A stretch of 64,000 nucleotides of DNA from Hordeum vulgare subsp. vulgare. Taxonomy: Eukaryota > Streptophyta > Magnoliopsida > Poales > Poaceae. Made by a program: the position numbers and the translations under genes. Shown piece after piece: positions 42,146 to 56,800 of the stretch (the stretch's first letter is position 1; the number at the start of each line of letters is the position of its first letter). The stretch is taken from assembly GCF_904849725.1 (NCBI RefSeq), contig NC_058524.1:504788263-504852262 (forward strand). The letters are read 5' to 3'. The notes beneath the pieces are model-generated. The model had not been told where the DNA came from. It did no database searches and worked only from the letters and a program-made list of their open reading frames with translations.

Positions 42146-43470
42146 GTAGGTATAGGAAGATCAAACGCAACGTTGACATAGATATTTTCGGTGTGGTTCC
42201 GATATGTGGTGCTATCATACTCCACGTTGATGGATACTTCAACCCACGGAGGGTAACGACCACGAGAGTCCACGGAGGGCTCCACATACAAAGGGTCCAC
42301 GAAGAAGCAACCTTGTCTATTCCACCATGGCATACATGCACGAAGGACTAGCCTCACTCGGGGTAGATCTTCACGAAGTAGGCGTTCTCCTTGCCCTTAC
42401 AAACTTCTTGGCTCAACTCCACACAAAGTCGAAGGCTCCCAAGCGACACTCAATCAAACTAGGAGACACCACTCTCCAAAATGCAATAGATGTGGTAAGT
42501 ATCATGAACTCCTTGCTCTTGTGCTTCAAAAGATAGTCTCCTCAGCATTCAATTACTCTCTCATAGATTTGGCCTCGATAGAAGAGATTGATTGGGTGGA
42601 AAGAAACTTGGGGACGTTAGAAATCAAGATTCATGTGGTAGGAGTGGAATATCTTGATCTCAACACATGAGTAGGTGGTTCTCTCTCTCAGAAAATGGAT
42701 GGGGCAAGTGTTGGTCTCTTCTGAGTACTCCCTTTACAAGAGTGAGAGGTAGGTGGAGGGGTATATATAGGCATCTCCAAAAATCCAACTGTTACAACAT
42801 TATTGCCCAACTCAATGAAACCGAAGCAAAATACCGGTTGTACCGACTAGTGCAAAATGTGGCAACTTTTGGCATTTCGTTGAGACTAATATATAAATCT
42901 CGATTAGTCTGATTTGACTGACCTAGGCAGTTACGAAACTCAAGGCACCGATTTGCGAAAATCGGAAATTCCGATTTTCAACAAGTGGTAACTAGGGAGT
43001 TGGGTCACTGGTTTTCGGTTGCACCGAAATCAGAACTTGGTGGTACCGAGATTGTTGGGTTGGATCTGGACTGTGTCTAGATTAAAACTCGTTAGGGCCG
43101 AATTGGAAATATTGGCGGCGCATAATTTGAGTGTTAGGCTTTGGACATAATATTCGGGGGATAATTTCATGAGGGTATTTGGTGGCTAACTCTAAGCACT
43201 TGAGTAACAAGATCATCCTAGATACTTCATTCCCTTTTAATAGTACTGGTTTTCCTATGGGCTCAAATGTGATTTTTCAGAAAATGCAAAATGTAAAGTA
43301 TTGAAGCTTGTTGCCAATAGAAGTTCCTTGCATCTAGGGAATCTCCTCACAATCCTTTGCCAATCCATTCATTGAACTTTTCATGATATGTACTTGGTAG
43401 AATCATTAGTCCAATGAAATATATGTTGTTATTAATTACCAAAACAACCTCGGCAGAAGTTGTGCTTTCA
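42146..43470 (-). repeat. 3' LTR of the older Maximus/SIRE-type copia element, truncated by Tat3
   Basis: Matches the LTR at 59406-60919 along its length but lacks the U5-side 190 bases, cut off at the Tat3 LTR end. TATATATA is at 42762-42769. Its right edge GTGCTTTCA is followed by the reversed polypurine tract ATCTCCCCCTTTTTGG, so the body lies to the right on the minus strand. Confidence 0.85.
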
Positions 43471-44030
43471 ATCTCCCCCTTTTTGGTAATTGATTACAAC
43501 ATATAGATCAAAGCTTCAATAGGGATAAAAATAATGAATATCATCGTCGCTTTGAGAAGTATTGGATAAGCAAGAGCTCCCCCTAAATTTGTGCATTATT
43601 CAAAATTTGCGTTTGAATGCAAATGCACAATCGATTAGGATCATGGGTCACTCTTCCATGTCACATACATCTTGGTGGTGCGCATAAATGATATGAATGG
43701 ATTACAATGCACATAACACCAAACATAAGTGAATGATCATCACATAGATATCCCAATGATAGGAAATAGTAGCATCAAACATTAAATTTTATGATCAAAC
43801 ACCACGTAGTTTAAGAACATTTAGGCGAAAAACCAAATGTTTTTAGAAACCAAAGAGAGCAATAAAAATGCAACTCTCCCTGTCTCTCTCGAAGCCCTAT
43901 GATCTATAGACTTCTCCCCTTTGGCAACAAGTTACCAAAAAGCTCGAGTGTATAGAGCTAAGCGTCGCAATAGGCATGGTCTCCTCCATGGGGTGATGAA
44001 GCTCCTCTGTTAGTCATGGAAGGAGTTGAT
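43471..44030 (-). other. Copia 3' noncoding internal region
   Basis: AT-rich, holding the polypurine tract at 43471-43486 (minus strand AAAAAGGGGGAGAT) and no supported gene. The same arrangement stands beside the second copia LTR at 60920. Confidence 0.7.
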
Positions 44031-44858
44031 AAGAGAGCATCGACGAAGGCTTCAACTGATGCCATCTGAGGTGGTGGTGTAGACACTGGAGGTGCTGAGG
44101 GAGCTGCTAGAGATGATGCAGATGCTCATGAAGATGGTCTTGTCTGTGGAACTGGCAAAACGGAAGATCTGGCCCGTGTCCTCAACTGAGTGTGTGTGTG
44201 TAGAGTGGACTGTCATCATCATCACTAGAGCTGGGAGCAGGCACTACATCTACCTCCTTCTTCAACTGGTTGACCATGGTAGTTAGCTCAGTCACCTTGA
44301 CGTCCAGGTCATAAACTTTGTTTCCACTATCCTCTCAAGGCTCTTCTTATTCAGCAGAATGTCATTGATGTTCTTCTCCATCCCTTGGATGGTGCAGATA
44401 ATAAATGCCATTTCATCACTTTTGGTCTTTACCACTGGAGCACTAGTGGCTCTGGTTGCCTCTGCCTGAGCCTCAGCCTCAACCACGGCTTGTGTTGTAG
44501 CTAAAGTAGGATGACTTGGTTTCATCACCACAACATTATCCTTGAATTATTGCTTGAGTGGTAGGTGTTGTCGAGCAAGTATATAACCGTTCTTTCGAAC
44601 CTTGGAGTTGATCATAATATGAATGTATGGAGCATATTCACATGATCTCTTCTGGTCAACAACAATCCTCTTGATTGTCTCTACAATCAGATCCATCACC
44701 CTTATCCTAGTGTAGGTGTCTACATGATGTATCATATTGATGGAATACCCCCTAATCATCTTCTCATCACCTGATTTGGGCATCTAGGTGTACCTAATAA
44801 TGGTGTTGGTGGTGGGTAGTCCTGCTTGCAAGAAGTAGACATAGTCTAACTTGTGTGA
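44031..44858 (-). pseudogene. Env-like ORF region of the older copia element, C-terminal part
   Basis: Decayed frames on the minus strand: SINMIHHVDTYTRIRVMDLIVETI and CEYAPYIHIMINSKV (44547-44783), then a segment rich in Glu, Ala and Thr followed by a probable coiled coil (44292-44531). This is the extra ORF found between pol and the 3' LTR in Maximus/SIRE elements, often called env-like although its role is unproven. It continues in reading order from 59011-59405; the LARD splits it. I see no transmembrane segment here. Several stops show it is dead. Confidence 0.65.
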
Positions 44859-47800
44859 TGTGGGGACCCGGACTGGTAAGTCCAGATCACCGTGCCCAGT
44901 GATCCCAAGGATCAATGCTCACTGAACACATATACTGAATAATAGAGTCTTACATCCATACACACTGTTTGATACAATAAATGACCACTTCGATCGAGTC
45001 TTACATATACAGGGCCTTAAAGGCCAAAGCACCAAGCTAGACCAATAGTGGAATTATTGGTTGAAAGCGTGAACCCATGCCATCAACCTTAACCTACAGG
45101 CATTCTGACTGGGAAGCATCCTAGCTCGCAAGAACGTCATCGAGTTAATCTTCACCATATCCTGTCTTTCACACCTGGTCAATGAAATAACCAGTGGCAA
45201 GCCAATGAGTACTTTGAATGTACTCGCAAACAGCCCATGATACGAACAATGAAAGTGAAGGAAAACAATAGCATGCATCTTTAGTGTAACTCATCTGGGT
45301 GGAATGATCATGGATATGCATCAAGTTAAAGAATTACTTTTGAAGAACAGGTTACAGATATCAACATATCTGTTAAGGGTTGAACCAACCGGGTTCACCC
45401 TATATGCCAAGTCATCGAACTTGTCATAACCTCAATGTATCAGCTGAGGGCTAAACCATCCGGGTTTACCCTATATGCCAAGTCATCGGACTTGTCATAA
45501 CCTCAATGTATCAGCTGAGGGCTAAGCCATCCGTGTTTACCCTGTATGCCAAGTCACCGAACTTGGTCATATTGTTATCTTTATAACAACACCTTTTTAA
45601 CACCAAACAGACACACTCACACACACTTGGTTTATGCGGAAATATCAGGACGTAGTTTAAGCAGGATTACCCAACTGTCCTTGACCGTGGACACGGCTAT
45701 TCGAATAGTTTACACTCTGCAGAGGTAGTACGCTCGACCCATGAGATCCGAGAAATTTCCGTGTGATCCACAACTCCCGGTATATCACATATAACCAAGG
45801 TAAGTACCTGATCATCATCTTTCCCCTGACGATACTAGACAAAGAGGTCCACTCGATTGGTACCCAGCCCACATGTTGTACGTCTTACGAGCACCGACTC
45901 TGGACAGTATCAACCATGCACGGACCAACGGTGTGCCTAGAATTCATAATAATGGTATAGTCGTCCTACCTGGCACGACCCCATCACGAGAGCGACGACA
46001 ATCACTCTCGCCACTAGTAATTGGTTCTTTGCTAGCACCGACCAGAGTAATCAACAAAGCCCCGTCCCATAAAGGGGTATTGTGGTCGTACTGGTAAGGT
46101 TGGGACGGTCGACACATCATAAATCTAATCCCACTTCCAAAACCATACTCACACAAAACACCGGTGCATCACTTCACCAAAAGTGACCACCAACTCATCA
46201 TCACCCTCGGGCATTAGTGGCACCCGACGGTTTTTTTTTATAAACACTTGATTTAACTCATCATCATGCTCATGATAATATATTTCTATCTTTACTTGTC
46301 AACATGGTATTAGCATGATCCTGAAGGGGTAGGGTCAAGCTCAATGCAATGATCCTATAACTCTACTAGTCAGCATGACAGTAGCATGATCCTCATAGAT
46401 GGTAGGGTCAAGCTCACCATCCTTGTGCTCCGAGGAGCCATATGTATGACATCACCATCATGCAAGTGCTTCGAAGAAGCCTTCGGTACCATCACACCAA
46501 TGATGAACCGACACTGTGATCACATGCAATGGAAAAGTACTTGCTATTCTAGCATGCATCAATTCATATGCTTAAGTCATGGTCAAAGGGCTGCTTGCCT
46601 TGCTCACGTAAGTCCTCGGGGTCTTCGAGGTCTTCCGCTCCAACTCCGAATACTTCGTCTACCGTCAACTATCGTCGGAAACAACCATAGTAAGCCACAC
46701 ATCAAGCAGAAATAAAAGTGTTCTATAAATAGGAGTTTTATTTTTCTTGGACCTCTCTGGTCATAAGAAAAATACCTGAATCCTTGCCAAAGGGTTTGAA
46801 TCATCAGGGGTGTCTACATGGAAGGAAAGGAGGGATAGGTGACCATTGCAGAAGTCAACACAAACCATTCTGTTAAAAATGAGTGGAGGCACCCATTTAA
46901 CAGAGAATGATTTTATAAATATTTAGAAAGTGGTTTCACTGGATTTGGAGTTGAAATGAATATTCTAGAGATTTTATAATGTGGAATAAATAGCAAAAGG
47001 AGCTATTTATTTATTGCAACAGAAATAAGTCACACAAAAATGTTGACCAGGGTTCTAAAAATAGAGAAGGATTTTAGAAGGCTCTCGGAGTTTGAATCAC
47101 TCCATTTGGAGTTGATTTGAATCTTCTAGGATTTTAGCAAGATGGAGTTTCCAATGTCCAGATTGAAATTTGAAAATAATACAACAGGAATACTGCTTGG
47201 AAAAATGTGCAAAGCATAGATATTGATAGGCCTTGATTTTTGGGACCTGCAGAAATTTAAATCAATATTTTTAAAGTTAGAATGAATTTGTTGGAGATTT
47301 TAGATGTTGCAGCTAATTGAATAAAAGGAAAGTGGCCTCCAGGCTTGGCTATCCGGCGCACCACGCGCTAGTTAGGCCTTCGGGCCGCCCAGTGGATCCC
47401 AGCTCCAGCAGAGGGCCACGCCAGTGGCGCATTCCCTGGAATGCGCTTCCTAAGAGGGTAAGCGGACCGGGAAGGCTCCGCCTCGCCTTAAGGCGCTGGG
47501 CCCGGCCCGGCTGTCTTACAGGGAGGGCCCCCTGGTCAGGGCCTTCTCCTACCTCCTGCCCGCACGCAGGGGAGGCATGGAGGAAATACCGGCCGAGGGA
47601 GGGGATCCTCAGATGGCTCCGGCCACTCCCTGGCGGTGTGCTGGCCACCGGCGCGCTCGGGGCGGTTAGCCGCACCCGTTCCCCTGCTCAGCGCCTGCAG
47701 GGGAGGGCTGCATGAGTGCCGGCGACGAGGCTATGGGGAGCCCGTCTACCCCCTGATTTCGGCACCAGCAGCGAAGGGGAAGAGTAGGCGGTGTTGCAAT

Positions 47801-50068
47801 GGAGTTGCGGAGGCCTGGGGGTCTCTAGCAGGGAAGGAAGGAGGCGAGGGGAGGCCCTGCGCATGCCATCCCGAGCGGAGGCCGGAGCTCCACCCTTCGG
47901 CCATGGGGAGAGGAGTGAGCCCGAGAGGACAGGGCTCTAATGGGAGTTCCTAGGAGGGAAGGAGGAGAGTCTGGGGGAGTCAGAGATGCTCCGGAGGCTC
48001 TAAGTGGGGGAGGAGGAGCCGAGAGAGCTCGAGAGCTCTTTGGAGCTCTCGGTGCATGGTCGCCACACATGCCTGAGGGATCTTGGAGGCTTGCTAGTGG
48101 AGGGAAATGGTTGGACTGATCAAATGGAGGTATGTCGCGTGCTGAGACATGTTGAATTGGCCACACGCAGCCTGCAGGAGGAAGACAAGGTGCAAAGCAC
48201 CAGTTCTACATGTCCAGAAGGTGGTCACCAGGGCCACTCACGCCCACAGGTTTGCAATGACCAGCCAAAGCTGTCTGGGAGGTGGGGCATGCTATCTGCT
48301 AGGGGACTGTGGAATTTGGTGGCTAGTGGAGCTGGTTTGAACTAGTTTTGACTGCTGCCAACTTTCAAACAACAAACTTAGAGCTGACAAAAATGGGTCT
48401 TAGGAGGGAAGCCTTGGGGAGAAATTATGTCTGGCAGTGTTAGGCATAGAAGGACTACCAGACTGCAAAGTTTCAGCTCAAGAAAGCAAGTGTAGCTAGT
48501 ACTTGCTGTACAAAGTCATGATTCAGCGAGAAATCCATTTGTAGAAGTGCTGCTCATATTCTCCACATGAGCATGCCATATCTTTGCTCTAAATGAAGCC
48601 TTGGCATATAATAGATGCTCTGAAAAGAGTTGGGGGTGATAGCTTAAGCAGAAGAATGGAAAGAAGGGTAAAACAGTGTTGCCAAGGGTGAAAATGAGAG
48701 AAAGTTACAAAGGGACCTTCTCGAATAATTGACCAGTGGCCATGGGAAAGTTACTGGAGGTGAAATGTAACTAGGTGAGGCTGTGGTAGAAAGTTGAGCT
48801 CAAGGAATAAAGTGGAAGGGGCAAAAGAAGCCAAATTAGTGAGTGCACACAAGGTGTTTGATCTCTGGTTGGGCTACCAGATAAATTCCAATGGCTATGA
48901 AACTTAACAGGATCAAATAATAGATGAAAATAGGCTTGCACACCAAATTTGGGATTTTCTGGAGAAGTTGTCCAATGTAGACTTGAAAAACCCTAGAAAT
49001 GGGCTGAAATGAGTTTCTGCTTCGAACCATATTCAAATAAATTCCCACAAATCTAATATTTGGTGTAGGGACATTATCTGAGCATTAAGGCATGCACAAA
49101 AAGTTTGAGGTCAATTGGAGAAACTTTATAATGTAAAGTTTACCAAAGTCAGAAATCAACAAAGATGGTATTGTGGGTCTTAGGACAAGTTCTTCTATTC
49201 TCCTTGGTGTACCACTTGGTCTAGATTCCTTATTGGAGTATTGGAACTTGTCCACCAAATTTGAGCACAATTGGAGACACTTCACAATGTAGAGTTGCTC
49301 AAATTTGATAATGGACAGATAGGGTTTTGGAGAGATTAGGGGAGCCAAATCAACTTGGATTAAAATGAAACTTGGGAAGATCATCAAGAATATCATAGAT
49401 GACATGCTAGAATTTTACTAGAATTTATTGAGAATATTTCTTATATAAATATTCCAAAAGCTTGGAATAGGCAGGAATGGTTTTGGAGGGGTTTGCCCAA
49501 TATTTTGAACATGACCATGTGTTGAAACTCATAAATATGGAATAAATATATCCACTGAGTTTCCCTAAATTTTCTTAAATATTTTAAAAGCAACAAAAAT
49601 AACTTTCCATCATAGAAGACCATTTCTGGCCTCACGGAAAGGCTTTTAAATAAAATGATAAAATAACTTTCAAAATAATAATATGGTGGTTTTTGGAAGA
49701 CATTTTGATAATAGGTTTTAAATAAAAGTATTGGTGCAAAAGAAATTCCCTAATTTGAGGACTTGTAGTACAAACCTCATCTCAGGGGTTTGAAGGTTTA
49801 ATTCAAGGAAATGCTTTTTGGTGAAACTAATATTTGGTGAAAATAGATATTTATCCTAAACACATGGCATGATCATTAGGAAGGAGAACATGGGATGAGG
49901 AGGTGATTAGGAGGATGGCAAGAATTAATGGGGAGCAATCACATGCAATTAAACAAACAGGCAAACAATAGTCACTCCAAGCATCACAAGCATTCACAAA
50001 AAAAATTAATTGGTCCTAAATTTTGAAATAAGTTAATTAGTCAGGGAAGCCAAAAACATGGTGTGACA
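44859..50068 (-). repeat. 3' LTR of the LARD
   Basis: On the minus strand TGTCACACCATG ... GGTCCCCACA. Includes a 71-bp tandem repeat (45370-45572) and a GC-rich kilobase (47300-48350) that may hold the promoter and transcript start. Short open frames in that block occur in both LTRs because the LTRs are copies; no family motif supports them. Confidence 0.93.
45370..45572. repeat. 71-bp tandem repeat, three units, in the 3' LTR of the LARD
   Basis: CAGCTGAGGGCTAAACCATC begins a unit at 45441 and, with one change, at 45512. A more diverged first unit (CTGTTAAGGGTTGAACCAAC) starts at 45370. The same three-unit block is at 54327-54530. Confidence 0.85.
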
Positions 50069-53000
50069 GACCTTAGCCTCTTAAGAAAATCTCGTCCCCG
50101 AGATTTCTAAGCTAGGGGTTGGTGAGATAGAGAATCTTGAGTCGGAGGTAGTCTTCATGTCCCCATGTTGCTGCGGTGGTCTTGAGGTGCTTGATGATAC
50201 AACTTCGAATGTCCGCACGTCCTTGGATGATCGTGAGCAGGATCTGGCAATAAGTTAGGCTTGACCGAGGTCATGGGCTTGATGAACTAAGTCCATGCGA
50301 GATTTTTGCTTGCAAGTGCATTCCAAGTCAGAATACGTGGCAAGATAGTGTGTCTAGGATCTGGTCCTGGCTTCGCATGTCGGTTAGTGACATCAAGATG
50401 TCTCGTGTTAGAACGCACTACCAAAGTCTTTGCATGGCTTCCTGCTTACGGGGAAATCCTTGACTTCCTTTCGGCAGTTAAGCTATGGTCGCAAATAGTC
50501 TTCGTAGGCTCCTCGTGAAAGGGTCTGGGTTGGGTCTCACCTATGAGTCTAAGCTCGGAGGCTCAGGTCCAGAACAGGTCCTGCCATCTTGGGAGTTTGC
50601 GAGGGTTTCTGGATAAGCTGGCTACCCAAGAGTATAGACCTGTCATCCACTCCCGAGGTCTACGACTCGGCGGGTTGGTGGATCGCCTTTGGCAGGACTT
50701 CACCACGACCTACTAGTACTCTCGTCCTTGATTTGGATCAAGGAGAGGTCGTCTGATTCTTTCTCTTGTCCAAAGGCTTCGTCATCTTGAATCGTTGAGG
50801 CTTCTTGACGTTGTTGATGTGGTAGGTGCACGGTCGGTAGTTTACTTCTGGTTGCTTCATCTTCATTGTCGTGGCTTCCTCGTCAAGGCGGTTCTTCGTC
50901 TTGACTTGAGTAGGATAGACTTCCGTCGTCTTGAGATTGCTTCAAGAAGTCCACCGTCTCGAGATATCACTGTACCCTCGAGAGGCATAACAATCGGCGT
51001 TCCTGGGCTCGACCAAACACGACTAAGGTGTTCTTCCTCTTACTGGGTGAGTGAGTATGTCATCAGTGAGGATGACATCATACCTTTCCCAAACATGACA
51101 TAAGCACAGTGCTCATGGGTCAGGCGAGGAGAACAGGGACTTGCTATGGGCGGGTACTGGCCACGTTTTTAACGACTTAGAGTCGTCTTCTATGGTCGTA
51201 ATCCATCCATCTTGTGGCTCAGCGAAGCTTTAGGGTCTTAAGGAACTTAGTATGTGGGCGAACAGTTATCATCTATCTCTAAGGACTTTCCCTAGATGCC
51301 AGTAGTTCGACCGCTAACTTGAGACAACATCACCTCATCTCATCAAGGATATCATCCCAAGTGGGTCAACTCCACACCGCTCATGCTAGTCAACTCCGGG
51401 TTGAAGGAAGAACTAGACCCAACACTACAAGTATGGTGTAGCCCCAAATGCACATGCATCACTATGCAAGAACTCCGGGGAGGTATATTAGCTGCTAAGG
51501 TTGCACTGGGATGCTACAAATCTAATGTCCCGCTAGATCAACAACGGACAGGGTACTACATTACTATATTAAGGAAACACGTAGTACACCAATCCAATAT
51601 CTTATTTCCCTTCCTGTTAATCCTATCAAGTGATCCACCAATCCGATCAATCATGACTAGACTCACCACTCCTACGAATCCAACATTGATGGGGTTCTAC
51701 ATAGTCTCTTAGAGTCCTCATAATTCACATATTACTGCAAGAATTACGTCATCGTACATCCCCCAACTTCAATAATCATGGCCATCTAATCTCCGAGGCC
51801 AAACCTCATAGGTTGTAAATCTATTTGACAACTCCAATTATACGCACTCTATATCCACCGAGAGACATGGTGTCATGGTCGAGATTAACGGGCTAAATCC
51901 AATTTACTCCGAACCATGTGGTTTCTGCCATCCTTAATACTTTAAGATTACCTATTTAAATCCAAGAACTCATCCAATAAGAAGTCTACTTGATTCCGAG
52001 TCACCATAATAATTATCTCCAAACCATGCCATCTACTTGCTAAAGTCATGTATACCACCAAGAATAATGTTCGCCATCGTAATCGTCCTACTAAATCCAA
52101 TCTCACTCCAGATTATGTAGGTTGTGCTACTATGTCAACTTGTTGCACCAAGTTTACATACCTTTATAAGTGTCTCACGATCCACCAAAATAGTCTAGCT
52201 ATATCCTCAAGACAACTATTGTCATCACAACAATCTTAGTCTAATACTCTATATCCGAGAACGACCCTCTTATGGCATCAAGGTTATAGTGCTAGCTTAA
52301 AATTGAAGGATACTTGTTCACTACGATCACTCGTTCCATAAGGAACCCGGTGCTAGGCGGGGTTCATCGGGGACCTACAGGTGTTCTGGCAAGTCCGTGT
52401 GCTAGACACGTGACCAGAAAATTTGAGCCGGAAAGGCTTATGGAGATTAGTCTGGTCTAGTGCGGTTTTCCAATCTCGAGGGAAAATCACACTCCTACGG
52501 GTTGCGTGTGGTTAAGCTTAGCACAATCAGTGTCTTGAGTGTCTGTCGTCCTTCGAAGTGGACCCTTGGTGCATCTTGCCTTGCTGTCTTCAGTTGTCGA
52601 GAGAGGTGAGAGAAAGACAGAGAGCACAGAGGGGAGTGTCTAAGGGTCTTAGTGCAATCCAGCAAGCATTGGAAAGTCAACTCAAACAAGTGCCAAAATT
52701 GTTTTGAACATTAAAAATAAGACGAGTGATATAACCGCATGCTTGTTGCCTAAGCAAAAGTGCGACTTATATCGAAGCACAAACAACAAAAATAAGCAAC
52801 ACACACCATGGTCCATCCGAACCATTTCACGGACTCGACTTCGCATAGGGGATTCACGACTCATCCTATCCTAGGTTCTGGGACTCGACGGTCGTGCTTG
52901 CTTCTTGCTCCAGAGAGGAGTCTGCCAGTTCTTCTCGACCCTCTCATGGTGTTGTCATGCCTCTTGTTGTCGCTTGTTAAAGCAATTTGCTTGAGTTGTA

Positions 53001-53815
53001 GAGAACTCTTGTTGTCTTCTCGTCTGGGAAGTTGCTGACGAAGGTGGTTCTTCATAGCTGTCACTGACATGGTCTTCTGTTGTCTTCATGATCTTGTCAG
53101 TGTCTTCTTGTCTTTCGAGGCTTCGAGAGTCTTACGTGGACACCTTCATGGACCGATATTTGCATGACATGATAGAGTTCTGATCTGTCAATCATACTGA
53201 TATCGACACCTAGAGCGGGGGATGAAGAGAACCGTTTTCCGGCTCACTAAGGTGAGGCAGACCAAATGGCGAGGTTCTCATCCATCGGTGGTGACCGACA
53301 CAATTTCTTATAACTAACATGGTCGTTCTATTAGTGATGCAGATCAAGGTTTTCATCTTTTATGTCCAGGTTATCGTAGGAGAAAGTGGCATCACTCTGG
53401 AACAGTGCCCAGGGTTTCACCATCTTCTAATCCTCGATGTCCTCGTTCCTCTTGGAGGTTCTTCTGTTGGTGTCGTCTGGTCGCGAAGTGGTCTTCTCTG
53501 TCCTTCAGCACATGTGTTTGCCTGGAAAGGTTACTTCCTTCCGGGCTGCCCAAGAGGATTTCAATTTATCCCGTGGTCAGAGGGCATAAGGTACTAGCGA
53601 CCATTTGCAAGTTTTGAAAAAGTAGACGAGGAGTGTCAAGAAAATAAGAATGGAAGGCTAGAGCATAACCTTTAATTTCATTGAAGATTTAGGAGAGTCG
53701 AGAAATATATAGGTTTTGTAAGTATTTTTGAAGAATCTGGAAAGCAGTTTTATCCTAACTAACGTCTGTGCTAACTAAGGGCTTCCTACAGTCAGGATGG
53801 CTCTGATACCAGTTC
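50069..53815 (-). other. Non-coding internal domain of the LARD, with primer-binding site
   Basis: 3.75 kb without gag or pol motifs in any frame. The primer site, complement 53798-53811, reads TGGTATCAGAGCCA, the initiator tRNA-Met type, four bases inside the 5' LTR edge. At the other end, near 50087-50106, AAATCTCG and CGAGATTT form a small hairpin next to the polypurine side (minus strand AAGAGGCTAAGGTC). Such AATCTCGGGGACGAGATT hairpins recall Tekay/Del elements, so the missing donor of enzymes may be of that lineage; this is a guess. Confidence 0.8.
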
Positions 53816-56800
53816 TGCGGGGACCCCAACTGGTAAGTCGAGATCGCCGTGCCCAGTGATCCCAAGGATCAACGCTCACTGAACACAGATACTGAATACT
53901 AGAGTCTTACATCCATACACACCGTTTGATACAATAAATGACCACTTCGGTCGAGTCTTACATATATAGGGCCTTAAAGGCCAAAGCACCAAGCTAGACC
54001 AATAGCGGAATTATTGGTTGAAAGCGTGAACCCATGCCATCAGCCTTAACCTACAGGCATTCTGACTGGGAAGCATCCTAGCTCGCAAGAACGTCATCGA
54101 GTTAATCTTCACCATACCCTGTCTTTCACACCTGGTCAATGAAATAACCAGTGGCAAGCCAATGAGTACTTTGAATGTACTCGCAAACAGCCCATGATAC
54201 GAACAATGAAAGTGAAGGAAAACAATATCATGCATCTTTAGTGTAACTCATCTGGGTGGAATGATCATGGATATGCATCAAGTTAAAGAATTACTTTTGA
54301 AGAACAGGTTACAGATATCAACATATCTGTTAAGGGTTGAACCAACCGGGTTCACCCTATATGCCAAGTCATCGAACTTGTCATAACTTCAATGTATCAG
54401 CTGAGGGCTAAACCATCCGGGTTTACCCTATATGCCAAGTCATCGGACTTGTCATAACCTCAATGTATCAGCTGAGGGCTAAACCATCCGGGTTTACCCT
54501 ATATGCCAAGTCACCGAACTTGGTCATATTATTATCTTTATAACAACACCTTTTTAACACCAAACACACACACTCACACACACTTGGTTTATGCAGAAAT
54601 ATCAGGACGTAGTTTAAGCAGGATTACCCAACTGTCCTTGACCGTGGACACGGCTATTCGAATAGTTTACACTCTGAAAGGTAGTACGCTGGACCCACGA
54701 GATCCGGGAAACTTTCGTGTCATCCACGACTCGCGGTATATCACATATACCCGAGGTAAGTACCTGATCATCATCTTTCCCCTAACGATACTAGACAAAG
54801 AGGTCCACTCGATTGGTACCCAACCCACATGTTGTAGGTCTTACAAGCACCAACTCTGGACAGTATCAACCATGCAGGGACCAACAGTGTGCCTGGAACT
54901 CATAATAATGGTATAGTCGTCCTACCTGGCACGACCCCATCACGAGAGCGAAGACCATCACTCCCGCCACTAGTAATGTGGCTCTTTGCTACCACCGACC
55001 AGAGTAATCAACAAAGCCCCATCCCATAAAGGGGTATCGTGGTCGTACTGGTAAGGTTGGGACGGTCGACACATCATAAATCTAATCCCAGTTCCGAAAC
55101 CATACTCACACAAAACACCGGTGCATCACTTCAACAAAAGTGACCACCAACTCATCATCACCCTCGGGCATTAGTGGCACCCGACGGGTTTTTTATAAAC
55201 TCTTGATTTAATTCATCATCATGCTCATGATAATATACTTCTATCTTTACTTGTCAACATGGTATTAGCATGACCCTCAAGGGGTAGGGTCAAGATCAAT
55301 GCAATGATCCTTTAACTCTACTAGTCAGCATGACAGTAGCATGATCCTCATAGATGGTAGGGTCAAGCTCATCATGCTTGTGCTCCGAGGAGCCATATGT
55401 ATGACATCACCATCATGCAAGTGCTTTGAAGAAGCCTTAGGTACCATCACATCAATGATGAACCGGCACTGTGATCACATGCAACGGAAAAGTACTTGCT
55501 ATTCTAGCATGCATTAATTCATATGCTAAAGTCATGGTCAAAAGGCTGCTTGCCTTGCTCACGTAAGTCCTCGGGGTCTTCGAGGTCTTCCGCTCCAACT
55601 CCGGATACTTCATCTACCGTCAACTATCGTCGGAAACAACCATAGTAAGCCACACATCAAGCAGAAATAAAAGTGTTCTATAAATAGGAGTTTTATTTTT
55701 CTTGGACCTCTCTGGTCATAAGAAAAATACCTGAATCCTTGCCAAAGGGTTTGAATCATCAGGCGTGTCTACATGGAAGGAAAGGAGGGATAGGTGACCA
55801 TTGAAGAAGTCAACAGAAATCATTCTGTTAAAAATGAGTGGAGGCACCCATTTAATAGACAATGATTTTATAAATATTTAGAAAGTGGTTTCACTGGATT
55901 TTGAGTTGAAATGAATATTCTAGAGATTTTATAATGTGGAATAAATAGCAAAAGGAGCTATTTATTTATTGCAACAGAAATAAGTCACACAAAAATGTTG
56001 ACCAGGGTTCTAAAAATAGAGAAGGATTTTAGAAGGCTCTAGGAGTTTGAATCACTCCATTTGGAGTTGATTTGAACCTTCTAGGACTTTTGCAAGATGG
56101 AGTTTCCAATGTCCAGATTGAAATTTGAAAATAATACAACAGGAATAGTGCTTGGAAAAATGTGCAAAGCACAGATATTGATAGGCCTTGATTTTTGGGA
56201 CCTGCAGAAATTTGAATCAATATTTTTGGAGTTAGAATGAATTATGGGAGATTTTAGAAGTTGCACATAATTGAATAAAAGGAAAGTGGCCTCCAGGCTG
56301 GGCTATCCTGCGCACCATGCGTTAGTTAGGCCTTCGGGCCGGCCCAGTGGTTCCCAGCTCCAGCAGAGTGCCACGCTAGAGGCGCATTCCCTGGAATGCG
56401 CTTCCTAAGCGGGTAAGCGCACCGGGAAGGCTCCGCCTCCAATTAAGGCGCTGGGCCCGGCTCGGCTGTCTTACACGGAGGGCCCCTTGGTCAGGGCCTT
56501 CTCCTACCTCCTGCCCGCACGCAGGGGAGGCATGGAGGAAAGACCGGCCGAGGGAGGGGCTCCTCAAATGGCTCCGGCCACTCCCCGGCGGTGCGCCGGC
56601 CACCGGTGCTCGGGGCGATTAGCCACACCCGTTCCCCTGCTCGGCGCCTACAGGGGAGGGCTGCATGAGCGCCGGCGACGACGCTACGGGGAGGCCGTCT
56701 ACCCCCTGATTTCGGCACCAGCAGCGAAGGGGAAGAGTAGGCGGTGCTGTGGTGGAGTTGCGGCGGCCTGGGGGTCTCTAGCAGGGGAGGAAGGAGGCGA

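Noticed and set aside
47825..48166. Pro/Ser-rich frames in the LARD LTR, also at 56778-57221
   Set aside because: Present in both LTRs only because they are copies; the frames differ in length and end, have no motif, and lie in the GC-rich part of the LTR.
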